The translations under genes were made by a program, and so were the position numbers. From an uncultured Dysosmobacter sp. (GTDB taxonomy: Bacteria > Bacillota > Clostridia > Oscillospirales > Oscillospiraceae): a stretch of DNA of 20,401 bases. This document shows, in pieces, positions 14,192 through 20,401 of the stretch. The notes under the pieces are model-generated. The model ran no database searches and had not been told where the DNA came from. It saw only the letters and a program-made list of their open reading frames with translations. Every line of letters begins with the position of its first letter. Within the stretch, counting starts at the first letter, position 1. The stretch covers positions 1-20,401 of the forward strand of contig CAKUBJ010000030.1 in NCBI GenBank assembly GCA_934636905.1. The letters run 5' to 3'.

Positions 14192-14470
14192 TCAGATCGT
14201 CATCCCCAACGTTTTCGGCAGCCAGGTGATAAAGCCGGGGACATAAGTGATGATGAAAATGTCCAGAATCAGCACCAGCAGGAACGGAATGACTTTCTTT
14301 GCAATCCGCTCTATGGTTTCGTTTCCGATACCGGCCGCAATCAGAATATTCAATGCCATAGGCGGCGTCAGCATTCCGACGGAGGTGTTTACAACCATAA
14401 TCAGGCCAACTTCCAGATAGCTTACCCCAATTCTGCTGGCGATGGGCAGCAGCATCGGCGTAATCATCAG
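14192..14470 (-). pseudogene. dctM: dctM remnant: C-terminal end of a TRAP transporter large permease
   Basis: This carries about 92 codons of the C-terminal end of DctM, the 12-helix subunit of TRAP transporters that import dicarboxylates, sialate or sulfonates with a periplasmic-type binding protein. The readable part includes SLMITPMLLPIASRIGVS, the diagnostic GLIMVVNTSVGMLTPPMALN segment and the last helix ending ITYVPGFITWLPKTLG. A full protein has about 425 residues, so about four fifths are missing. At 14470 it abuts, in the same direction, the broken aldehyde dehydrogenase gene: the TGA of that frame overlaps the ATG at 14467. At 14192 its stop meets the tctA fragment. An internal deletion in an operon of the two genes would explain the junction. 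Confidence 0.85.
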
Positions 14471-14931
14471 ACTACCCGGGTGGTGGTTCCCTTGCTGCTG
14501 GGATGCGGTGCAAAGATCACGGCATTGCGGGCACGCAGGCCCAGAACTCCCTTGAAAACAGGCGTTGCTTCCGGATTGGTGCTGGGAATCAGTGCCGCGA
14601 TAACACCAACGGGCTTTGCCAGCTTCACGATTCCCTTCTCAGGGATTCTATCAACAATGCCGACGGTCTTGGTGGAGAGCACATCATAGAGAATAGCCGG
14701 CATCTTTGCCGTCAGCTTGGACATCTTGGAGTCGATACGCCCCATATGCGTTTCTTCCAGAGCCTGTTCTGCAATGCTCTTTGCCAATTCCGGGCGAGAG
14801 AGGGTGTAGACGATTGCGGCAGCCAGTTCATCGACCCGGCGCTGAGAAAAGCCTTCAGCAACCCGCTGCGCGGCTCTTGCCCGTTCCACCAGTTCAGTGA
14901 TAAACTCCTGATTCTTTTCCATTTCATCCAT
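14467..14931 (-). pseudogene. Truncated CoA-acylating aldehyde dehydrogenase (N-terminal third)
   Basis: About 154 residues of an aldehyde dehydrogenase are present; family members have about 460-490. The segment KGIVKLAKPVGVIAALIPSTNPEATPVFKGVLGLRARNAVIFAPHPSSKGTT is the N-terminal NAD-binding part of the acylating type, as in EutE, the AdhE dehydrogenase part and sulfoacetaldehyde dehydrogenase SauS. The catalytic cysteine and everything after are missing, so it cannot be active. I chose ATG 14931 because AGGAGG (14941-14946) lies 9 nt upstream. The 5' region is fully preserved, with a promoter and two GntR-type operators. The exact aldehyde cannot be read from the fragment; the TRAP gene joined to it fits an organic-acid or sulfonate pathway. 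Confidence 0.85.
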
Positions 14932-14985
14932 GTTGCAGTTCCTCCTCAATTTTGAATGTGTTCCGGCTGTGGATTTCTGTCTATA

Positions 14986-14997
14986 ATTGTATACAAT
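14986..14997. promoter_or_regulatory. GntR/FCD-type operator, proximal copy
   Basis: ATTGTATACAAT is a perfect 12-bp palindrome. Its core TTGTATACAA is the classic site of FadR/FCD-type GntR regulators, which often control sugar-acid and TRAP-transported substrate genes. An identical copy lies 84 bp away. No GntR gene is in the window. Confidence 0.75.
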
Positions 14998-15013
14998 ATT
15001 GCATCCACGTCAA
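14986..15013 (-). promoter_or_regulatory. Promoter of the aldehyde dehydrogenase remnant, overlapped by an operator
   Basis: On the minus strand TTGACG (15008-15013) and TACAAT (14986-14991) are 16 bp apart. The -10 is half of the perfect palindrome ATTGTATACAAT (14986-14997), so a repressor bound there would block polymerase. Confidence 0.75.
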
Positions 15014-15069
15014 GTGCTTTTACTGGAAACAGGCGACATTCTCCGTTTCGCTCAGAAAAAGCATGCAAA

Positions 15070-15081
15070 ATTGTATACAAT
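15070..15081. promoter_or_regulatory. GntR/FCD-type operator, distal copy
   Basis: A second identical ATTGTATACAAT. The offset from the proximal copy is 84 bp, eight turns of B-DNA, so dimers on both would face the same way and could loop the DNA. Flanks also agree partly (TGCA-containing sequence after each). The rest of 14998-15157 is AT-rich and holds no gene. Confidence 0.75.
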
Positions 15082-15157
15082 ATACAGTTTGCATTTTGCC
15101 CTTATTTTTTTGAAAACATCGGAATGCAATTGGCTATTATAACCTATCAAACAAGCA

Positions 15158-15181
15158 GGGAGACGCTGGCTGACGTCTCCC
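15158..15181 (-). terminator. Terminator of spoIID
   Basis: GGGAGACG (15158-15165) and CGTCTCCC (15174-15181) form an 8-bp perfect stem with an 8-base loop. On the minus strand TGCTTGTTTGAT follows, a weak U-tract. It lies 47 bp past the spoIID stop. Confidence 0.65.
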
Positions 15182-15227
15182 CAAAAAAGCAACCATATAG
15201 TAAGTATATGTCCCATCTTCCATCCCC

Positions 15228-16253
15228 TCACCCGCCGTAAACCGCCACGGTGACGCCGGTATAGTAATGCGTCAGGATGGTGCGGTAATCCGCGCCGCCC
15301 TCCGCCATGGCGTTGGCGCCGTACTGGCTCAACCCCACGCCGTGGCCGTGGCCGGTGACGTAGAGCACGAACTGCCCGTCCTGCAATTCCCACTCAAAGC
15401 AGGCAGAGCGCAGTCCCAGCGCCCCCCGGACGGTGCTTCCCTTTACCGTAACGCCCCCTACGTCCACGGTTTCCACGCTGCCTGCCGCATCCCGGACGGC
15501 GTTTTTCAGCCAGTTCTGCGGCGCCCCTGACAGGTCTGCCGTGGGAATCACCGCCAGCAGCTTTTCTTTCAGAAGTTCCGGCGGAAAGTCCGTGCGGCTG
15601 TAATAGTTGGGAATCCCGGCGGCATCCTCCGGTGAAGTGACCGGCTGCAAATAAGGCAGGTCGTTCTGCCACACCTCCCCGGCGGCCCGGGTCAGGCCGG
15701 CGGAACTGGAATGAAACACTGCCAGAATGGGAACGCCGCCGTACAGAATCGCTTCCCCGTCGGTGTCCGCCACGGCGCTGCGGATCCGGGCTTCCCAGGC
15801 GTCAGCCTGTTCTCCCCAGTTAGCCCGGGCGCTTTCCATGGAAATATACGCCTGACAGCAGGTGGGATCCGTGCAGAGATCCGCCTCTCCCCCGTGATTC
15901 CCGCCGGAGTGCATTTTGTACAGGGTGTAGGTGCGGGCTGCCACAGCCTGCGTCTTCAGAGCTTCCGCTTCAAAGGAGGCCGGCATTTCCGCCGCCGTCA
16001 CCCCCACCAGATAGTCCTCCAGCGTCATGGCGGACACCGTTCCCTCGTCCAGTACCCGCAGCGTCCGCTCCCGGTCAGGGTGTGCCTGCGGAGCCGATTC
16101 CGCAGGCGTTTCCGGAGGCATCGTCTCCCTTTGCACCGGTTCCGGTTCTGCCGGAGCCGCTGCCGCCGGCTCCCGTGCCAGTGCCAGCGGCAGCAGGAAC
16201 AACCCCAGCAGTGCCGCCGCCGAAACGGCGGCGGTTTCCTTCCAGACGCGCAT
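15228..16253 (-). CDS. spoIID: Stage II sporulation protein D (peptidoglycan lytic transglycosylase)
   Basis: SpoIID cuts peptidoglycan glycan strands stripped by SpoIIP and so drives engulfment of the forespore. The protein is 341 aa. It has an N-terminal membrane anchor (about 8-26), an Ala/Pro/Glu-rich stretch (about 27-60) and the SpoIID domain. The catalytic Glu sits in GVTAAEMPASFEAEALKTQAVAARTY (E89). A His/Cys set (H120, C127, C132 or C133) matches the zinc site described in clostridial SpoIID. The late motif GHGHGVGLSQYGANAMA is typical. I chose ATG 16253 with GGGAGGG 7 nt upstream, because the longer open frame runs through the promoter. A sigma-E-like promoter (16311-16339) fits mother-cell expression. 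The partners SpoIIP and SpoIIM are not in the window. Confidence 0.94.
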   Translation of the reverse strand: MRVWKETAAVSAAALLGLFLLPLALAREPAAAAPAEPEPVQRETMPPETPAESAPQAHPDRERTLRVLDEGTVSAMTLEDYLVGVTAAEMPASFEAEALKTQAVAARTYTLYKMHSGGNHGGEADLCTDPTCCQAYISMESARANWGEQADAWEARIRSAVADTDGEAILYGGVPILAVFHSSSAGLTRAAGEVWQNDLPYLQPVTSPEDAAGIPNYYSRTDFPPELLKEKLLAVIPTADLSGAPQNWLKNAVRDAAGSVETVDVGGVTVKGSTVRGALGLRSACFEWELQDGQFVLYVTGHGHGVGLSQYGANAMAEGGADYRTILTHYYTGVTVAVYGG

Positions 16254-16310
16254 TTGTAAGCCCTCCCTTGCCTGTCCATGGCGGAGACAGACCGCCCCGC
16301 CCTTCAAGCC

Positions 16311-16339
16311 ATGGTATGCGCCGGAGGGGGTGCATATGC
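16311..16339 (-). promoter_or_regulatory. Sigma-E-like (mother-cell) promoter of spoIID
   Basis: On the minus strand GCATATG (-35, 16333-16339) and CATACCAT (-10, 16311-16318) are 14 bp apart. This fits the sigma-E consensus (KMATATT, 13-15 bp, CATACAnT) with one mismatch in each half. spoIID belongs to the sigma-E regulon in Bacillus subtilis. The leader is about 50 nt. Confidence 0.72.
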
Positions 16340-16380
16340 CTGCCGCCTGACCGAATGGGCGGGAAATCCGCATTCCTTCA

Positions 16381-16409
16381 TGGACAAAGGGAAAAAACCG
16401 TGCTATACT
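16381..16409 (+). promoter_or_regulatory. Sigma-A promoter of the unknown membrane protein gene
   Basis: TGGACA (16381-16386) and TATACT (16404-16409) are 17 bp apart, with TGC before the -10. It points away from spoIID and toward the start codon at 16459. Confidence 0.75.
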
Positions 16410-16458
16410 GCGGATGAAATCTGCGGGGAAGCGCCCCGTTCCCGAAAGGATATGGATT

Positions 16459-17262
16459 ATGAAACGATGGATTGATACACTGGCGCCGGCTCTTGCCTTC
16501 GGCGCCGCCGGTTTTGCCCTGCGCCTGCTGCAGAACCGCACTGGCTTTGAGCCGGACACCGGCCTGCCCATCCCCGGCAATGTGCCCGCCATTATCCTGC
16601 CGGTTCTGCTGGCTGCCGCTGCGGTGGTGCTCTGGCTGCTTTCCCGGCGGCTTGGGAAAGCAGCGGCGGAGCAGCCCTTCGGGGCGCTGTTTTCCATGGA
16701 CGACCGGGGAGGTCTGTGTGCCGTACTGGCAGGAGGCTGCATTATGGCGATTTCCGGCGCAGCGGAACTTATGGGCACCGCAGGTGGCGGTTCCATGGTG
16801 CTCTCCGCCGACGGAATGGAGTTTGCTGCGGCTCCTGCCGGCGGAAGCGGCTCTCTCCTGTTTGCAGGCGTCATGTCGTTCCTTGCCGGAGTCTGTCTGG
16901 TATCCGCCGTGTTCGCCTGCCGCAAATCAGACAGCGCCCCTCTGGCGCTGCTGGCGGTTCCGGTGTGCCTGCTGGCGCGGCTGATTCCGGTTTACCGCCG
17001 TCTCTCCGTCAACCCCGTGCTGGCGGACTATTATCCGGAGATTCTGGGGCTGATGTTCCTCATACTCGGCGCCTACCGGCTGTCCGGCTTTGCCGTGCAG
17101 GCCGGCAGACCCCGGGTCTTTTCCCTGTACACAGGGATGACGACGGTTCTGGCCCTGACCCTGCTGGCAGACGGCGTGACGCCTGCCGCGCTGCTGATGC
17201 TGGGAGGTGCCCTTGCTCTGGCGGGCTTCCGGATGATGCTCCGGACAGCGCCGGCGGAATAA
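16459..17262 (+). CDS. Polytopic membrane protein of unknown function
   Basis: I do not recognise this 267-aa protein. It is very hydrophobic, with about seven to eight membrane helices (near residues 8-25, 43-62, 81-99, 127-149, 155-173, 190-207, 224-240 and 243-259). A short Lys/Arg start (MKRW) and a loop with RRLGKAA after helix 2 suggest the N-terminus is inside. A Gly/Ala/Ser-rich loop (about 104-127) lies outside if so. No catalytic motif or known transporter signature is visible. I chose ATG 16459, which has GAAAGGA at 16444-16450; an upstream ATG at 16414 lies almost on the transcription start. It has its own promoter and terminator, and it is divergent from spoIID, but nothing in its promoter suggests sporulation control. 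Confidence 0.75.
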   Translation: MKRWIDTLAPALAFGAAGFALRLLQNRTGFEPDTGLPIPGNVPAIILPVLLAAAAVVLWLLSRRLGKAAAEQPFGALFSMDDRGGLCAVLAGGCIMAISGAAELMGTAGGGSMVLSADGMEFAAAPAGGSGSLLFAGVMSFLAGVCLVSAVFACRKSDSAPLALLAVPVCLLARLIPVYRRLSVNPVLADYYPEILGLMFLILGAYRLSGFAVQAGRPRVFSLYTGMTTVLALTLLADGVTPAALLMLGGALALAGFRMMLRTAPAE

Positions 17263-17282
17263 ACTCCACAAAAGCGAAAACC

Positions 17283-17325
17283 GCGGAGGGAAGCCTTACA
17301 GTGACTTCCCTCCGCCGTCGTTTTT
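17283..17325 (+). terminator. Terminator of the membrane protein gene
   Basis: GCGGAGGGAAG (17283-17293) and CTTCCCTCCGC (17305-17315) form a perfect 11-bp stem. After CGTCG comes TTTTT (17321-17325), so the U-tract starts 6 nt after the stem. Confidence 0.75.
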
Positions 17326-17388
17326 GGGGAAGGAATCGCCGGCGGAAAGCCCCTTGACGGCGGCAGTCCTGCCGCAAAAAGGGAAGCC

Positions 17389-17417
17389 TTTACAAATCCC
17401 GCAGAAAAAGGTATAAT
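17389..17417 (+). promoter_or_regulatory. Sigma-A promoter of the helicase-lipoprotein pair
   Basis: TTTACA (17389-17394) and a perfect TATAAT (17412-17417) are 17 bp apart. Transcription would begin near 17424, which rules out the ATG at 17428 as a normal ribosome start and favours ATG 17452. Confidence 0.85.
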
Positions 17418-17451
17418 TGCTTTAATTATGTACAATGCGAGGAAAATGACC

Positions 17452-18606
17452 ATGGAATTGACACAAGGCGTCCGGTTTGACACCCTGGAGCTGTCTCCGG
17501 AAATTCTGCGCGCCCTGATGGAGCGCAATATCATACAGTCCACCCCGGTGCAGGCCGGCTGCATCCCCCCCATGCTGGCATGGCGGGACGTGATTGCCAA
17601 GGCCCCCACCGGCACCGGCAAGACCTTCGCCTACGGGATTCCCATTGTGGAGCACATCGACCCGGCAGACGAAAGCGTGCAGGCGGTGATTCTGGCTCCC
17701 ACCCGGGAACTGGCCATCCAGATTACCGACGAACTGCGGCTGCTGTACACCTACAAGCCCGGCATCCGGGCAGTGTGCCTGTACGGCGGCGCCCCCATCG
17801 GCCGGCAGATTGACGCACTGAAAAAGCATCCTCAGATTGTGGTGGCCACCCCGGGGCGGCTCTCCGACCACATGAAGCGCCGCACCGTCCGGATTGACAC
17901 CGCCAGAACCGTGGTGCTGGACGAGGCAGACCGGATGCTGGACATGGGCTTCATCCACGACGTGACCCGCCTGCTGGACAAAATGAACCGGCGGAAGAAT
18001 CTGGGGCTTTTCTCCGCCACCATCTCCCGGGAGGTCATGGACATTGCGTGGGTCTACCAGCGGGACGCCGAGGAGGTCACCGTCCGGGAGGACGCGCAGA
18101 ACAAGCCCGACATCAAGCAGTTCCGCATGGACGTCAGCTATGACGGCAAGGCGGAGGCCATTGCAAAGGTTCTCAACGAAACGGGCTTTGACCGCTGCAT
18201 GGTGTTCTGCAACACCAAGGGGAACACCGAGCGGATTACCAAGTTTTTGCAGATGCGGGGCATCGATGCCCAGTGCATCCACGGGGACATTCCCCAGAAG
18301 AAGCGGGAGCAGGTGATGGACCTCTTCCGGAAGGGGAAGCTGCGGGTCTTTGTCTCCACGGACGTGGCCGCCCGGGGTATCGACGTGGACGACGTGGACA
18401 TCGTGTTCAACTGCGACATTCCCGATGAGAATCAGGACTATGTCCACCGCATCGGCCGCACCGGCCGGGCAAAGAGGCAGGGGGTGGCCGTCAGCTTCGT
18501 GGCGGACTTCCCCTCCAAAATCCGGATGGATGACATTGCCAAAAACACCCGCAACGAGATCCTTCCCGTGAAATTTGACGAGAACGGCAAGCTGACCATG
18601 GCGTAA
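17452..18606 (+). CDS. DEAD-box ATP-dependent RNA helicase, minimal core
   Basis: This 384-aa protein unwinds short RNA duplexes using ATP, as in ribosome assembly, mRNA decay or cold adaptation. All core motifs are present in order: Q motif (IIQSTPVQ, about 27-34), Walker A APTGTGKT (51-58), PTREL (83-87), TPGR (133-136), DEAD (157-160), SAT (188-190), the motif IV region MVFCNT (250-255), ARGID (307-311) and HRIGRTGR (332-339). It ends about 45 residues after motif VI with no basic tail or RNA-binding domain, so target choice would need a partner. I chose ATG 17452, which has GAGG at 17439-17442. Upstream ATGs at 17428 and 17446 lack a spaced ribosome site. A peptide-binding lipoprotein gene follows 17 bp later. 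Confidence 0.95.
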   Translation: MELTQGVRFDTLELSPEILRALMERNIIQSTPVQAGCIPPMLAWRDVIAKAPTGTGKTFAYGIPIVEHIDPADESVQAVILAPTRELAIQITDELRLLYTYKPGIRAVCLYGGAPIGRQIDALKKHPQIVVATPGRLSDHMKRRTVRIDTARTVVLDEADRMLDMGFIHDVTRLLDKMNRRKNLGLFSATISREVMDIAWVYQRDAEEVTVREDAQNKPDIKQFRMDVSYDGKAEAIAKVLNETGFDRCMVFCNTKGNTERITKFLQMRGIDAQCIHGDIPQKKREQVMDLFRKGKLRVFVSTDVAARGIDVDDVDIVFNCDIPDENQDYVHRIGRTGRAKRQGVAVSFVADFPSKIRMDDIAKNTRNEILPVKFDENGKLTMA

Positions 18607-18623
18607 GCCGGGAAGGAGGCTGT

Positions 18624-20315
18624 ATGAAGCACTGGAAACGAGGGTTGGCTGCAGCGCTGGCTCTGCTGGCCTGCCTGTCCTGCCTCACCGGCTGCGGGCA
18701 GGAAACGGCGGACAGCGGCCTGTCCCTGACGGTCTGCGTCGGGGAGACGCCCGCCACCTATGACCCCATCTACGCGGCGGAGCCGGGGGAGCAGACCATC
18801 CTGAACCACCTCTACGAAAACCTGATGCGGCTGGAGCCGGATGAAAACGGGCAGCTGCAGCCGGTAAACGCCGCCGTCCGAAGCGTGGACGTAAAGGAAA
18901 ACGCCGACGGCACCGTCGCCTATACCTTCCGTCTCCGGGGCAGCAAATGGTCTGACGGCGTGGAAGTGAAGGCCGCCGACTTCGTATACGCGTGGCAGCG
19001 GCTGGCAGACCCCGCCACCGGCTCCGCCTATGCGCCGCTGCTGTCCGACATCAGCGGCTATGAGGAGGCAAGAGCCTCCGGGGACATGAACCTGCTGGCG
19101 GTGTCCGCCAAAAACAGCAGTACGCTGGTGGTGACGCTGAAGGGGCGCTGTGACTGGTTCCTCCGGGAGGTGTGCACCTCCGTGGCCGCCATGCCTCTGC
19201 GGCGGGACGTGGTAAAGCGCCTGAAGCAGCAGGCGGACGATGCCAACGAAGCGGACGCCGGAGATGCCCGCTGGTGGTCAGACCCCACCCGGCTGGTGAC
19301 CAACGGCCCCTATACCGCCTCGGCGAAGGACGGCACCTCCCTGACGCTGACGGAAAATACCTCCTTCGCCGGAAAACTCTCCGGGCCGTCGGAACTGGTG
19401 TTCCGCTTCGGAAATGCGGAAACCGCGCAGGTACTCTATGAGCAGGGAGTGGCAGACGCCGTCTGGCCTCTGACAGATGCGCAGATGGCGGAACGCATGG
19501 CGGAGGACGAAAACCGGCAGCTTGACCCGGTGTTGGAAACGTATACCGTCCTGTTCAACTGCGGCCGTCTGGAAGACACCCAGGTGCGCCGGGCGCTGAG
19601 CCTTGTCATTGACCGGCCGGCTCTGGCAGCACTGGCGGGAGTAACCGCCCGGGCGGCGGAGGGGCTGGTGCCCCCCGGCGTGCCGGAGGGGGAAGCGGAT
19701 TTCCGCACCTGCGGCGGCAGCCTGCTGGGCAATGAGCCGGAAGCCTATGAAGCCCGCTGTCAGGAGGCTCTGGAACTCCTGCGGGAGGCCGGCTATGACC
19801 GGGGCGCCGATCTGAGCCGCGAATTGGGCACGCTGGAATACCTGTATGTGGACGAGGGCAGCAACGCCGCCGTGGCGGAATCTCTCTGCGAGATGTGGAG
19901 CCGCACCCTGGGGCTGAGTGTGACCCCCCGGGCAATGGTGAAAACGGAGCTGGCCACCGCCATGCGCAGCGGCGATTACACGCTGGCAGGCATGGCGCTG
20001 GACACCGTGTGCAATGACGCGGAGTGGTTCCTTGAGGACTGGACGTCCGACAGTCAGGACAACTTCCTCCACTACGAAAACAGTGCCTATGATACCCTGA
20101 TGTCCATTATCTCCGTGGCGCAGGATAACAGCGCCCGGATGGGCTGTCTCCACGATGCGGAGGATCTGCTTCTTGAGATTGACTGCGCCATGGCGCCCCT
20201 GTACACCCGGGGCACCGCGTGGCAGCTGCGGGACACCCTGCTGGGGGGCTTCCGGGATCCCCGGGGCTGGTTTGATTTTCTGGGCGTGTACCCCAGACCC
20301 GCCGCGGTGCAGTAA
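18624..20315 (+). CDS. Peptide/oligopeptide ABC transporter substrate-binding lipoprotein (SBP family 5)
   Basis: This 563-aa exported lipoprotein binds peptides (OppA type) and would hand them to an Opp/Dpp permease. The signal peptide ends with the lipobox CLTGC (acylated Cys about 24). The family pattern is clear: an ATYDPIYAAEPGEQTILNHLYENLMR opening, VAYTFRLRGSKWSDGVEVKAADFVYAWQRLADPATGS, LVTNGPYTAS, VRRALSLVIDRPALA and a C-terminal APLYTRGTAWQLR region. The start has AAGGAGG. Only 17 bp separate it from the helicase gene, so both are probably one transcript. No permease or ATPase genes are visible before the window ends, so it may be an orphan binding protein. I see no clear terminator in 20316-20401. 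Confidence 0.93.
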   Translation: MKHWKRGLAAALALLACLSCLTGCGQETADSGLSLTVCVGETPATYDPIYAAEPGEQTILNHLYENLMRLEPDENGQLQPVNAAVRSVDVKENADGTVAYTFRLRGSKWSDGVEVKAADFVYAWQRLADPATGSAYAPLLSDISGYEEARASGDMNLLAVSAKNSSTLVVTLKGRCDWFLREVCTSVAAMPLRRDVVKRLKQQADDANEADAGDARWWSDPTRLVTNGPYTASAKDGTSLTLTENTSFAGKLSGPSELVFRFGNAETAQVLYEQGVADAVWPLTDAQMAERMAEDENRQLDPVLETYTVLFNCGRLEDTQVRRALSLVIDRPALAALAGVTARAAEGLVPPGVPEGEADFRTCGGSLLGNEPEAYEARCQEALELLREAGYDRGADLSRELGTLEYLYVDEGSNAAVAESLCEMWSRTLGLSVTPRAMVKTELATAMRSGDYTLAGMALDTVCNDAEWFLEDWTSDSQDNFLHYENSAYDTLMSIISVAQDNSARMGCLHDAEDLLLEIDCAMAPLYTRGTAWQLRDTLLGGFRDPRGWFDFLGVYPRPAAVQ

Positions 20316-20401
20316 CCGGCAGCAATACCATCGATTGACAAGGGCAGACACGGTTTTGACGGGCAGAAATGTCCCCATACCGCGTCAAGCCCCTTGAGAA
20401 T

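Noticed and set aside
20335..20401. TTGACA and an inverted TTGACG/CGTCAA pair near the right edge
   Set aside because: No -10 lies at 16-18 bp from TTGACA, and the inverted pair has a long loop and no U-tract before the window ends. Too little sequence is left to decide.
1..20401. CRISPR array, tRNA genes, transposase genes, phage genes or rRNA
   Set aside because: I looked for regular short repeats, tRNA cloverleaf ends and transposase or integrase motifs and saw none that I could support.

Overview
The window comes from a GC-rich, endospore-forming, Gram-positive anaerobe of the Clostridia, most likely a gut Oscillospirales lineage. The evidence is an SRP RNA-dnaX-ybaB block, an alpha/beta-type SASP gene with a sigma-G-like promoter, spoIID with a sigma-E-like promoter, an SLH-domain surface protein and two lipoproteins. 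The species cannot be named from the sequence alone. I searched nothing; all family calls are from reading motifs.

Left part (1-4590, rightward): the 3' half of an SRP RNA, dnaX, ybaB, a strong terminator, then a DUF4127 lipoprotein. Middle-left (4515-9610, leftward): a SASP gene, then two secreted surface genes. One of these carries a cohesin-like domain, two InlB/Flg_new-type repeats and three SLH domains. The other carries two cohesin-like domains, a row of Ig-like repeats and a C-terminal dockerin with two intact calcium loops. They look like parts of one cell-surface assembly and share a near-consensus promoter with a built-in inverted repeat.

Middle (9647-11582, leftward): a pair of half-size CHR (chromate-type) transporters with an ATGA overlap, and an ECF transporter S component. 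Then comes a protein-free, strongly palindromic 480-bp stretch (11583-12066). It ends in three abutting hairpins and a rightward U-tract, although no rightward gene precedes it. This is the best candidate in the window for an undescribed element.

Right-middle (12086-15181): an SPFH/stomatin-like gene with its own promoter, then a block of broken transport and catabolism genes. It holds an internal piece of tctA (plus strand), the C-terminal end of a TRAP dctM and the N-terminal third of a CoA-acylating aldehyde dehydrogenase (both minus strand). The dehydrogenase keeps its promoter and two identical GntR/FCD-type operators spaced exactly 84 bp apart. The block reads as the scar of a lost, regulated organic-acid or sulfonate utilisation locus.

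Right part (15158-20401): spoIID (leftward), a divergent unknown polytopic membrane protein, a minimal DEAD-box RNA helicase, and a peptide-binding lipoprotein 17 bp behind the helicase.
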